NCBI GenBank assembly: GCA_900555855.1
Contig: USML01000001.1
Span: forward strand, 1-47,905
Source: an uncultured Eubacteriales bacterium
GTDB lineage: Bacteria > Bacillota > Clostridia > Oscillospirales > Butyricicoccaceae
Direction of reading: 5' to 3'
DNA: 47,905 nt
Shown here: piece after piece, positions 36,100 through 43,033 of the stretch
Numbering within the stretch: the first letter of the stretch is position 1
Layout of the letters: every line of letters starts with the position of its first letter
Made by a program: the position numbers and the translations under genes
The notes under the pieces: model-generated
What the model was told of the DNA's origin: nothing
The model's database searches: none
Seen by the model: only the letters and a program-made list of their open reading frames with translations

Positions 36100-38154
36100 A
36101 TGAAACAGATGATTCACCTGCATTTTCGGCGGATTTTTTCTCTACTGCTCTGCCTTGGGGCGCTGCTTTGTGCAGCGCCCAGGGCTGCGGCGGCCGCCGA
36201 TGTAGTCTTGTCGCTTTCCGGCGGAACGGTATTTCAAGGCAGCAGCATCAATGTGGCCCTTCGCGTAGACAATGCATCCAACCTGGCGGCGCTGGAAGCT
36301 TATATTCGCTATGACAGTGAAAATTTAACCTTTTTAAGCAGTTCTAAGGCGTCCTTAGTCTCTGGAGAGGGCACATTGCTGCTTTGCAGCGAAGAAGCTC
36401 CCGGCTTGCTTCATCTGTCGCTAATCTGCAGCAGCGGGATTTCCAGTTCCGGCGTGCTGCTTCGGCTGACCTTTGAGGCGGCTGGAACAGCTGAATGCAA
36501 AACCTATCCGCTGGAGCTTCTGGTGGGTGATGCCCTGGACAAAAGCAGATATCCTCTGGAAATCAACGCCCGCTCCGGCAGTATCTCGATCCAAAAACCA
36601 CAAGCCCCGGTCGTGCGGCTAACCCCCCGCTTGTCCGAAACGATGATTGATGTGGGTGCTACAATAACATTGTCGCTCAGCACCACAGATTCCAAAGACA
36701 TGGCGGGTGGGACTATCCGTTTCCAGTATGATGAATGCCTGCTGTCTTTGCAGGACATTCAGCCCGCCGGAGCCTTGAAGGAGCTGAACGCGCTTTTTCA
36801 AGTCAACCGAGAAACGGAAGGGTATGTCTCTGTGACTTATCTTACAACAGATGCGCTCTCCTGCGGAACACTGATGACGCTGACCTTTGCCGCAAAAGAA
36901 TCGGGTACGGCACAAATCAATTTCTCTGTACAAGAATTGATCGACACCCGCAGGAATTCGCTGGTAAGCAGCGGCGGTTTTGCACAGATACATATCCTCC
37001 GTCCTGCCGAGCCCAAGGAACAGCATTCCCTTGAGCTCCAACTTTCCGCGACGCATATCCGCGCCGGCGATGCATTTGATCTCGCAGCTGTCCTATCTGA
37101 AAACAGTGGTATCGCAGCGATGGTGTTGGATGTGTTCTATGACACAGATGTGTTGGAATATCTTAGCGGTACCGCGCCAACCGTCGGCAATGGGGTCTTT
37201 TTGATCAATAGTGAAACGCCGGGGACGGTACGCTTAGCTTATGCAGGAAGTGCGCTAACAGAAGCGTTCACCACGCTGGCACTGCGTTTCAAGGCCAAAG
37301 GCGATTGCCCCGCGGAAACCGTCGTTACGCCGATCATGGACAGTGCCATTTCCGCTCAGGAAACCCCGCTAACAGTAGAAGCCGTTCCAAAAACGATCTC
37401 CGTGCATATAGCCACGGTCCTTCCCGCCGTAGAACCCACTTGCGTGGAGCACGGGTTGACCGAAGGGTTGCAATGCTCCTGCGGACTGATCCTCAAGCCG
37501 CAAGCCGAGCGGGGCGCGCTTGGGCATGACCTCGTTTCTCACGCGGCCCAGCCCGCCGCCTGCACCCAGATCGGGTGGAACGAATACGACGCCTGCACTC
37601 GCTGCAGCTATTCCACTTATGTGGAAATTCCAGCGGTGGGACATCGGGCGGTCGATGATGACGCCGTCGCGCCTTCCTGCACGGTTCCGGGCTTGACCCG
37701 CGGCCAGCACTGTGCCGAGTGCGGGACCGTGCTGGTCAAACAGGTCGCCGTTCCGGCGGCAGGGCATCAAGAGGTCATAGATGAGGCCGTCGCACCTACC
37801 TGCACCAAAACCGGACTAACAGAAGGAAAGCACTGTGCAGTTTGCCGGAAGATCCTGGTCGCGCAGGCGGTAATCCCTGCCACCGGACCCATGGTTTCTG
37901 CGACGATTTCCACGGACGGAACGCTGCACTTTTTTGGCTCAGTTTCGGATGACGATATCTGCGAAGGGAAAATGTTGTTGGCCGTCTATGGCAGCGCCGG
38001 AAAAATGCTGGCTTTGCAGGATATCAGTTCCCAGTCTCCAAACCAAATCAACACCTTTGTCAAGTGCTGCCTTGGTGCCGTAAAACTGAAGCTGCTCTAT
38101 CTGACAACAGAATGGATTCCTCTGGATGATCCAATAATTTTCGAGTTCAAATAG
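36100..38154 (+). CDS. Secreted protein with three cohesin-like domains and Cys-rich GLTEG repeats
   Basis: 684 residues with a signal peptide ending near residue 32 (CAAPRAAAAA). Three domains of about 130 residues resemble cohesins: about 33-165 (VFQGSSINVALRVDNASNLA), 175-305 (MIDVGATITLSLSTTDSKDM) and 313-440 (IRAGDAFDLAAVLSENSGIA), each with the following YD..L strand. Four repeats of about 40 residues follow (446-598) of the form PTC...GLTEGKHCAVC..IL, then an unrecognised beta-rich end. No dockerin, sortase signal, S-layer domain or C-terminal membrane segment is visible, so how it is held outside the cell is unknown. It begins 3 bp after the dockerin protease without a strong ribosome site, so translation is probably coupled. 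Base composition is less GC-rich than the neighbours. Confidence 0.85.
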   Translation: MKQMIHLHFRRIFSLLLCLGALLCAAPRAAAAADVVLSLSGGTVFQGSSINVALRVDNASNLAALEAYIRYDSENLTFLSSSKASLVSGEGTLLLCSEEAPGLLHLSLICSSGISSSGVLLRLTFEAAGTAECKTYPLELLVGDALDKSRYPLEINARSGSISIQKPQAPVVRLTPRLSETMIDVGATITLSLSTTDSKDMAGGTIRFQYDECLLSLQDIQPAGALKELNALFQVNRETEGYVSVTYLTTDALSCGTLMTLTFAAKESGTAQINFSVQELIDTRRNSLVSSGGFAQIHILRPAEPKEQHSLELQLSATHIRAGDAFDLAAVLSENSGIAAMVLDVFYDTDVLEYLSGTAPTVGNGVFLINSETPGTVRLAYAGSALTEAFTTLALRFKAKGDCPAETVVTPIMDSAISAQETPLTVEAVPKTISVHIATVLPAVEPTCVEHGLTEGLQCSCGLILKPQAERGALGHDLVSHAAQPAACTQIGWNEYDACTRCSYSTYVEIPAVGHRAVDDDAVAPSCTVPGLTRGQHCAECGTVLVKQVAVPAAGHQEVIDEAVAPTCTKTGLTEGKHCAVCRKILVAQAVIPATGPMVSATISTDGTLHFFGSVSDDDICEGKMLLAVYGSAGKMLALQDISSQSPNQINTFVKCCLGAVKLKLLYLTTEWIPLDDPIIFEFK

Positions 38155-38514
38155 CAATTAGATTCTTTTCACCCGGCATATTGCGTATATTTCGCTCTAC
38201 CTATTCCATTCTTTCCGTGTGCTTGCTTCCCTATATGGGCCAGTACCGCGGTTCAAGCCCTTCCCATACACGGCTATTTTTAACGATCGTATTCAGCGGC
38301 GCAGAGTATAACTGGAAATTCATTTACTGTCCAGTCATATTCTGCGCCGCTATAGTTTATAAAAAATCTTTTGCTTTGCCTGCGTTGCTATACGCTTTAA
38401 AAAGGCGGAAGCACAACGAAGATCGCAGATGCCCTCGGAGCCGACAATGCGATGACAAAGAAATGTAAGCGGTCTTGTGGCTATCGGTACACGGCCTGAA
38501 ACGGGCCAAACAAA
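38155..38514. other. Gene-poor gap between the cohesin gene and the mobile region
   Basis: About 360 bp, AT-richer than the surroundings. I see one strong inverted repeat (next entry). A short frame near 38410-38460 (STTKIADALGADNAMTKK) could be the decayed end of some gene, but I cannot assign it. No promoter or convincing gene. Confidence 0.5.
38295..38351. repeat. 21-bp inverted repeat (long hairpin)
   Basis: Arms 38295-38315 and 38331-38351 pair over 21 positions, with only two G-U type mismatches, around a 15-base loop. AGCGGCGCAGA forms the outer part. There is no T-run after it, so it is not a standard terminator. It may be a terminator-like 3' hairpin for the cohesin transcript or a piece of a small mobile repeat. 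Confidence 0.75.
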
Positions 38515-39135
38515 TTAGCCTTTAGCAGCCTGCAGGTTCTTATCTCCCGCAAACCCCTGCGCACCATACAGCACCAGCGTATCGGTAATGCTGTTTTCCT
38601 TGGCGTATTCCACCACATCACCCTTGAAAAAGCGGAGGTCGATCACATGGACTTCCGCATAGTCCTCCACGGGGAATTGGGAAAAGGTGTTGCCGTAGGA
38701 GTCTTTAATAAGCAGGAGCTTGCCGCTCTTGCCGCTGCCCTCAATGACGGTCTGTGCCTGGTTGGAGTTCAGAAACACGGCGTATTGGTCGCTGCCGGAC
38801 AGGTATTTCCGCTCGTAGATGCTGTCCGTCTCATACTGACCGTTGTTGTAGGACACCCTTCTATTTTTGTGCTTGTACCATGCGGTGATCTCCTCAGCGA
38901 GGACGGAGGGCAGCGGAACTTTATTCCAAGTTGTACCGTAGAAATCATCGCAGAGTACTTCCTGCGTCCATTCGCCCGCCGTAGGCTCAATACCGCGCCA
39001 CGCACAATAGGCATAGTAGGCCCCAAGGCTCGTCCAATGATGGTCAGTACGGTAATAGATGCCCTCGCTGCTATGCGCCGCAAGTGCAGAGCGCACATCC
39101 GCCCAGTCAACGCCTGCATCGGTCAGCACCTGCAA
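38515..39135 (-). pseudogene. DHHW-family protein, N-terminally truncated
   Basis: About 206 residues of a DHHW-type protein: YYRTDHHWTSLGAYYAYCAW gives the family its name, and GKLLLIKDSYGNTFSQF and HVIDLRFFKGDVVEY follow as in complete members, which are near 350-400 residues and start with a signal or membrane segment. That N-terminal half is missing. The frame stays open upstream only to about 39195 and no ATG or ribosome site is present; the first possible start is a TTG. The break lies beside the 21-bp direct repeats and the end of the recombinase gene, so an insertion or deletion tied to that element probably removed the front. DHHW proteins resemble alginate-acetylation enzymes of the SGNH type; function in Firmicutes is unclear. 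Confidence 0.7.
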
Positions 39136-39169
39136 GATGGCGGCGTATCGTAGGGTTACTGTACCCTTT

Positions 39170-39222
39170 GCAACAGAATTGTCATTATGTGCGCCCGTGC
39201 CGCAACAGAATTGTCATTATGT
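39170..39222. repeat. Pair of 21-bp direct repeats at the recombinase/DHHW junction
   Basis: Two identical 21-bp copies (39170-39190 and 39202-39222), core CAACAGAATTGTCATTATG, with 11 bp between them (32-bp period). The second copy overlaps the last codon and stop of the tyrosine recombinase gene. They may be recombinase binding sites or a duplicated attachment core. Confidence 0.85.
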
Positions 39223-40035
39223 CAGCAGCACGCGGCTGACGCGCTCCAGCAGCTTCATGTGCTGCCGTCCGGTTTCCATCGTGTAGATGCGCGTGGTGTT
39301 CACGCTGGCGTGGCCGAGGATGTCCGCAAGCCGCAGAAGGTCCTTTTCCACGCTGTAAAAAACGCGGGCGAACAGATGCCGCAGAGAATGGGGAAAGACC
39401 TTGCGTGGGTCCACCCCCGCCCGCTCACACAGGGCTTTCATGCGCCGCCAGACCGTGCTGCGGTCCAGCGGCGTTTTGTTTTTCGAGAGGAACACGCTGC
39501 CGGTGGTGACGCTGGCCTTTTTCATATAGCCCAGCAGGAGCCTTCGCAGCGCGGCGGGAATGAGGATCACGCGGGTTTTCCCCTTGTTGCGGACGGCGGC
39601 GCGGCCCTCCCGCACCGCCTCGGCGGTGATGTGCCGCAGTTCGGAGACGCGGATGCCCGTGCCGCAAATGGTCTGCATGACAATGCCGATCTGCGCCCCG
39701 CCCGCGGCGCGGACAAGGCGGGCGTATTCCTCGCGGGAGAGCTCCCGTTCCTCGCTCCCGAACAGCGTCCGCTGGACGCGCAGGGGCTTCACGCGGCAGT
39801 CTGCGCGGCCGGAAAAGGACAGGTAGCTGTTGATCCCCGCCAGCATGGAGTTGACGCTGGCGGCCTCGTATCGCTCTGTCAGTCCTTCCTTGTAGCAGAC
39901 AGTCAGCTCCTTGGTGGGCTTGCGCCCGTCCAGCCAGCACAGAAAGGCGCGGGCGTCGCGCAGGTATTTTTCTATCGTGGCGGGGCTTTTCTCGTTTTCG
40001 CGCAGGTGCTTTTCAAAGGCTTGCAGCTCGTTCAT
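39217..40035 (-). CDS. Tyrosine recombinase/integrase
   Basis: A 272-residue site-specific recombinase. Start chosen at 40035 (MNELQAFEKHL) with GGAGG upstream. The N-terminal SAM-like core-binding domain is at about 1-85 (PATIEKYLRDARAFLCWL). The catalytic domain is complete: R129 (GTGIRVSEL), K153 in NKGKTRV, H216 and R219 (PHSLRHLFA), H242 (LGHASVNTT) and Y251 (RIYT). It is short, without the AP2-like arm-binding domain of Tn916-type integrases, closer to the XerD/integron-like size. It sits at one edge of the mobile region with direct repeats at its 3' end. Whether it moved the whole 39-43 kb block or only itself is not clear. Confidence 0.93.
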   Translation of the reverse strand: MNELQAFEKHLRENEKSPATIEKYLRDARAFLCWLDGRKPTKELTVCYKEGLTERYEAASVNSMLAGINSYLSFSGRADCRVKPLRVQRTLFGSEERELSREEYARLVRAAGGAQIGIVMQTICGTGIRVSELRHITAEAVREGRAAVRNKGKTRVILIPAALRRLLLGYMKKASVTTGSVFLSKNKTPLDRSTVWRRMKALCERAGVDPRKVFPHSLRHLFARVFYSVEKDLLRLADILGHASVNTTRIYTMETGRQHMKLLERVSRVLLT

Positions 40036-40113
40036 GGTGTCGTCCTCCGTATCGTTTTTCTTAGCTTGCTCACAGAGGTATTGTACGATACGGGGCAGAA
40101 ACGCCCGCGCGAT

Positions 40114-40143
40114 AAAAAATGCGCCCCACGGCGGGACGCATTT
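40114..40143 (-). terminator. Terminator behind the SLOG gene
   Basis: On the minus strand AAATGCGTCCC-GCCGT-GGGGCGCATTT followed by TTT, 11 bp after the SLOG stop. Confidence 0.85.
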
Positions 40144-40153
40144 CAACATTGGT

Positions 40154-40708
40154 TTATCCGTTTGTTTTTTCAGAGCCTTGCGGAAAGACCTGCACGGTCA
40201 GCTTTTGGGGATGCAGAACAAGAACAGGTTTTTTCAACTCTTCCAGCGCATAGCGCAGCGCGCGATCCTCCGCCCGGTCAGCATTTGCGCTCAGATCGTG
40301 AACTGCCAGCACCATATCCGACCGCTCGATGATCCGCTGATAAGCTGAAAACTGAGCATCCGGCTGCTCATAGGGTGAGATACAGTCTATATCCGTGCAG
40401 CTTGCCAGCATCGCAAAATAGCGGTCACGGAGCTGCGGCGTCCATTTGGTCGCCTGCCCTTCGTGGGGCAGGACACAGATCAAACGAAGGGCCTGGTCAT
40501 TCTCCCGCAGCGTGTTGACGATCTCTGCGGCGTACAGCCCCACACCATGATCGCAAGCCACCTGAAACTCTGTTATCCCGCATTGGTGCAGCTCCATGAT
40601 GCGCTGTGCCAGCTCCAGCTTCATGCGGCGGCATTGAGTGTCCTCCTCGTCAAAGCCCCACGGAAAGCGCAGAGGATGCTGGCCAATGACTGCACAGCGA
40701 TGAATCAT
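40154..40708 (-). CDS. SLOG-family protein (DUF1273/YpsA-like)
   Basis: A 184-residue protein from the ATG at 40708, which has AGGTGG at the right distance; a GTG 9 bp earlier is possible. It shows CAVIGQHPLRFPWGFDEEDT, then ACDHGVGLYAAEIVNTLREN, and ICVLPHEGQATKW, the pattern of DUF1273-type SLOG proteins, a Rossmann-like fold thought to bind nucleotide-derived ligands. The family form is usually TGHRP where this one reads IGQHP. Such genes are common in Firmicute conjugative elements next to replication and regulatory genes. It is divergent from the XRE gene and has its own promoter. Function unknown. Confidence 0.8.
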   Translation of the reverse strand: MIHRCAVIGQHPLRFPWGFDEEDTQCRRMKLELAQRIMELHQCGITEFQVACDHGVGLYAAEIVNTLRENDQALRLICVLPHEGQATKWTPQLRDRYFAMLASCTDIDCISPYEQPDAQFSAYQRIIERSDMVLAVHDLSANADRAEDRALRYALEELKKPVLVLHPQKLTVQVFPQGSEKTNG

Positions 40709-40755
40709 CACGCCCACCTGCTTTCTCTCTCGGTTTCCGTCATCTGCTCTCTTAT

Positions 40756-40830
40756 ACTATACTATTGCTTACTAATTAAAGCAATAGCTTTCTGATATAT
40801 ACAGAAAAGAACAGCGGGAACCCGTATAAT
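40756..40830. promoter_or_regulatory. Divergent promoter region with two palindromes between the SLOG and XRE genes
   Basis: For the SLOG gene (minus) TTGCTT (40779-40784), 17-bp spacer, TATAGT (40756-40761). A palindrome TTGCTT-N8-AAGCAA (40765-40784) covers its -35 box. A second inverted repeat, TTTCTG/CAGAAA with a short AT core, lies near 40789-40807. For the XRE gene (plus) TATAAT is at 40825-40830 with no good -35 box. The palindromes are likely operators for the XRE protein. Confidence 0.6.
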
Positions 40831-40860
40831 TTTCTTATCATCAGAAAGGCAGGACACTGT

Positions 40861-41133
40861 ATGAGCAAAGAAGTATCCTTCAAGAATCGTGACCGATTCA
40901 TACAGCTTGGGATCGCTATTGCCGCGCTTCGCAAAATGCGCGGCCTGTCACAGGAGAAGCTGGCGGAAAAGGCCGGTGTCAGCCGTTCTCTCATCAGCAC
41001 GATTGAAGCGCCTAATCTGGCGCACAGCTTTTCACTGGATGTGTTCTATGATATTGCCGATGCCCTGGAGGTCGATCCTGCCGATCTTATCAACGCATCT
41101 GTATTCCCCGACAGGATATTGAAATCGAAATGA
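40861..41133 (+). CDS. XRE-family helix-turn-helix regulator
   Basis: A 90-residue protein consisting almost only of an HTH_3 domain: IALRKMRGLSQEKLAEKAGV-type sequence at residues 20-41, with SRSLISTIEAPN as the recognition helix region and the closing LDVFYDIADALEVDPADLI. Start at 40861 behind AAAGGCAGG. It is divergent from the SLOG gene and probably represses that promoter and its own. Small repressors of this kind are usual in integrative elements. A strong terminator follows its stop. Confidence 0.9.
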   Translation: MSKEVSFKNRDRFIQLGIAIAALRKMRGLSQEKLAEKAGVSRSLISTIEAPNLAHSFSLDVFYDIADALEVDPADLINASVFPDRILKSK

Positions 41134-41136
41134 GCC

Positions 41137-41166
41137 AAAATGCGTCTCAAAATGAGACGCATTTTT
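41137..41166 (+). terminator. Terminator of the XRE gene
   Basis: AAAATGCGTCTC (41137-41148), loop AAAAT, GAGACGCATTTTT (41154-41166). The motif GTCTC-N5-GAGAC returns at about 41308-41322, in the gap before the vapD stop. Confidence 0.88.
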
Positions 41167-41250
41167 CGACGCTTTACGCGCCAACAGCTGTATCTGCTTT
41201 ACATATCGCATCAGTTGTTGGCATCTGCACCGGCGGTCGCTGTCACTTTA

Positions 41251-41298
41251 GGAAAAGAAAAAGCAGGCCCACACTACCGATACGGCAGTGTGGGCCTG
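41251..41298 (-). terminator. Terminator of the vapD module
   Basis: On the minus strand a 12-bp perfect stem (41287-41298 with 41264-41275) around an 11-base loop, followed by CTTTTTCTTTT. It lies 40 bp after the vapD stop. Confidence 0.85.
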
Positions 41299-41337
41299 AA
41301 ACAATGTGTCTCGATTTGAGACGAATTTCGACAGCGC

Positions 41338-41673
41338 TTACAGAGCGATGGGATCTTCCACATCCTCCATGAACAGATCCATCAGGTCATGGTTGGCTCC
41401 AACATTGGTTACTTCAAAATGGTTGACGCAGTGCTGAAGCCACGGGAAGGTATCGCTCATATCCCGGATCAGATCGAAAATCTCCAAGTCTGTGGTTTTA
41501 TATAGAGAATGATAGCCGGAATACTGCTCATGTGAGAAGCTGCGCCTGATCAAGAATTTCTGTATCTTCTCATAAGCGCCTTTGGGGCGGGATTTGGAAT
41601 AGTGTTCTTCCAAATCCTTGATCCGTAAATCAAAATAAAGAGCCTTAAAGCGCTTGGCCTCTTTTCTCGCCAT
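41338..41673 (-). CDS. vapD: VapD-family (Cas2-like) endoribonuclease-type protein
   Basis: A 111-residue protein. RFKALYFDLRIKDLEEHYSK, the later FLIRRSFSHEQYSGYHSLYK and LIRDMSDTFPWLQHCVNHF match the VapD family, small Cas2-fold proteins, some of which are RNases and act as toxins. The expected first-strand Asp is in YFDLRIKDL. The start codon overlaps the stop of the gene in front (TAATG), so the two are made together. The partner could be the antitoxin. No cas gene is nearby, so this is not a CRISPR Cas2. Confidence 0.8.
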   Translation of the reverse strand: MARKEAKRFKALYFDLRIKDLEEHYSKSRPKGAYEKIQKFLIRRSFSHEQYSGYHSLYKTTDLEIFDLIRDMSDTFPWLQHCVNHFEVTNVGANHDLMDLFMEDVEDPIAL

Positions 41674-42008
41674 TACGCAGCACTCTCGCGGTGGGCATAA
41701 TGATAGAGAACATCCTCCACGGTGAAGTCTGCTTCGTTTTCTCCGTCATCACTGTTGTACCAAAGCCACTTGATGAGATAGGCCATAAACCACTCCTTGT
41801 CCTTCAAGGTGGTGATAAGTCGGCCAAAGGTGCCATAATCACGCGCCATCCCGTTTCCATAGTAGCAGATCGTCCCGTCAGAAAGTGTCTCTCTGCGGAA
41901 ATGATACTTGGCAAAGGATTTATCCAGTGCGGCATAAATGGACTCCGGGGCATACTTATGATCCGCTTGCATCTGTGCATCATTGAATTTGATTTCCAGC
42001 TTCAGCAT
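41673..42008 (-). CDS. Unknown protein encoded directly upstream of vapD (possible antitoxin)
   Basis: A 111-residue protein from the ATG at 42008, with a strong AGGAGG site; the longer frame upstream is not needed. I do not recognise the family. Visible features are MLKLEIKFNDAQMQADHKYA, FAKYHFRRETLSDGTICYYG and an acidic later part, DDGENEADFTVEDVLYHYAH. No helix-turn-helix, membrane or signal segment is evident. It has its own promoter and its TAA overlaps the vapD ATG, the layout of toxin-antitoxin pairs. A role as VapD partner is inference from position only. Confidence 0.8.
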   Translation of the reverse strand: MLKLEIKFNDAQMQADHKYAPESIYAALDKSFAKYHFRRETLSDGTICYYGNGMARDYGTFGRLITTLKDKEWFMAYLIKWLWYNSDDGENEADFTVEDVLYHYAHRESAA

Positions 42009-42053
42009 GGTATCGCCTCCTGTCGCCTGAAAAATACCATCTTCTACACCCAT

Positions 42054-42082
42054 AGTATATAGGATGGCTCTTTGATTTGCAA
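42054..42082 (-). promoter_or_regulatory. Promoter of the vapD module
   Basis: On the minus strand TTGCAA (42077-42082), 17-bp spacer, TATACT (42054-42059), about 45 bp before the start at 42008. Confidence 0.7.
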
Positions 42083-42104
42083 TATATTTCTCCGTCGAAA
42101 AAAG

Positions 42105-42866
42105 TCAATGACCCGAAAAGCAGCCCGGCCTTGCAGCAACTGCAAAGCCGTCCGTTCCCGTGATGACCACATTGTTGTATCCGCTGGCGCAGTGGATCAC
42201 CAGCAGGCTGCCGTCCTCGGCTCTGCCGCAGACGATGCCTGCATGGAAATTGTCCGGGTAGCGATGAAGGAAGCGGAAGGTGATGGATGGATGGATAGAT
42301 TGATTTTTATAGCTGAAATCAGTTTGATTAGATTCAATATAATTACCGTCCGATTTTCCAAAGTCTGCACTTCTGAAAACCGGAAGTCTTGACTTCTGTT
42401 TTTCGGAAGCCTTGACTTCTGATTTTCCGACTTCTTGACTTCCGATTTTCGGAAGTCTGGGAAGCTCCTGCGGCGCAAGGGATTCAGCGGTTATCTGGCG
42501 TGTGGTGAAGCGCTTGACATAGATTTTTGCCGGCCTTCCTTGCCCTTGTTTCACGCGCTCGATCAGCCCACAGCCTTTGTCTGCGTCCAGTTCGGACAGC
42601 AGCTTGACAGCTTTTTCGTGGCCGCAGCTCAAGTCCTCCTGAATCTCATCCAGCGTGTAAAAAATATAGACCCGGCCAGCGTCATCATACCAGCCATTCC
42701 GGGCAGATAAGCCCATTCGGTCAAGCAGGAGGCCGTATAGCAGCTTTGCATCAGTGGATACTTTTTTGAAATGCTGCCCCGTGATAAGCTGGCGGGGGAT
42801 GCGATAAAAAGAAAATTGGCTGCTCTCGTCTCCATAGTAATAGTCATATATCATGTTCTCCGCCAT
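42105..42866 (-). CDS. RepA_N replication initiator fused to a peptidoglycan-hydrolase tail (deletion chimera)
   Basis: 253 residues from the ATG at 42866, which has AAGGAGG ahead of it. Residues 1 to about 120 are the replication initiator protein A N-terminal domain of Firmicute plasmids and conjugative elements: SSQFSFYRIPRQLITGQHF, STDAKLLYGLLLDRMGLSAR, then RVYIFYTLDEIQEDLSCGHE. A Ser/Lys/Glu-rich linker with repeats follows (140-194). From residue 195 the sequence changes to FHAGIVCGRAEDGSLLVIHC, ASGYNNVVIT and ARPGCFSG. That is how NlpC/P60-like lysozymes of conjugative elements end, not a RepA C-terminus. The join lies at a GATG-GATG-GATG run near 42281-42297. An in-frame deletion removing everything between the two genes is the simplest explanation. 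The protein may still bind the origin. Confidence 0.8.
   Translation of the reverse strand: MAENMIYDYYYGDESSQFSFYRIPRQLITGQHFKKVSTDAKLLYGLLLDRMGLSARNGWYDDAGRVYIFYTLDEIQEDLSCGHEKAVKLLSELDADKGCGLIERVKQGQGRPAKIYVKRFTTRQITAESLAPQELPRLPKIGSQEVGKSEVKASEKQKSRLPVFRSADFGKSDGNYIESNQTDFSYKNQSIHPSITFRFLHRYPDNFHAGIVCGRAEDGSLLVIHCASGYNNVVITGTDGFAVAARPGCFSGH
42355..42450. repeat. Short repeats inside repA (possible origin iterons)
   Basis: Several copies of AGAAGTC/GACTTC-type units (minus strand AGAAGTCAAG, CTTCCGAAAA and similar) recur every 10-25 bp and encode the SE-K/KSE-rich linker. In RepA_N plasmids the origin is known to lie within the rep gene at such repeats. Confidence 0.55.
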
Positions 42867-42898
42867 GTTTTTCCTCCTTACAGCCAGAAAAGAGCATG

Positions 42899-42936
42899 AA
42901 AAAAGGACACCATCTTTTTCAGATAGTGTCCTTTTT
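42899..42936 (-). terminator. Terminator behind tRNA-Thr
   Basis: A 16-bp stem with one wobble (42899-42915 with 42921-42936) and a T-run on either strand. It can also stop plus-strand transcription. Confidence 0.88.
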
Positions 42937-43033
42937 CGACCTGTCACTTTTGGCGTCTGTCAATAAAGTTAGTATTCTCAATGCTTTTAAGGGACTTCTT
43001 TATCGACACACTCCGAATGGCTTTCGGTGCTTC

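Noticed and set aside
29773..38154. Classical cellulosome cluster
   Set aside because: No cellulase, carbohydrate-binding module or scaffoldin anchoring module is seen; the enzyme is a subtilisin-type protease.
38181..38468. 95-codon plus-strand frame in the gap behind the cohesin gene
   Set aside because: No ribosome site, no family resemblance, and it runs through the large inverted repeat.
39170..39222. CRISPR array
   Set aside because: Only two copies with an 11-bp gap and no cas genes; VapD nearby is Cas2-like in fold but not part of an adaptation module.
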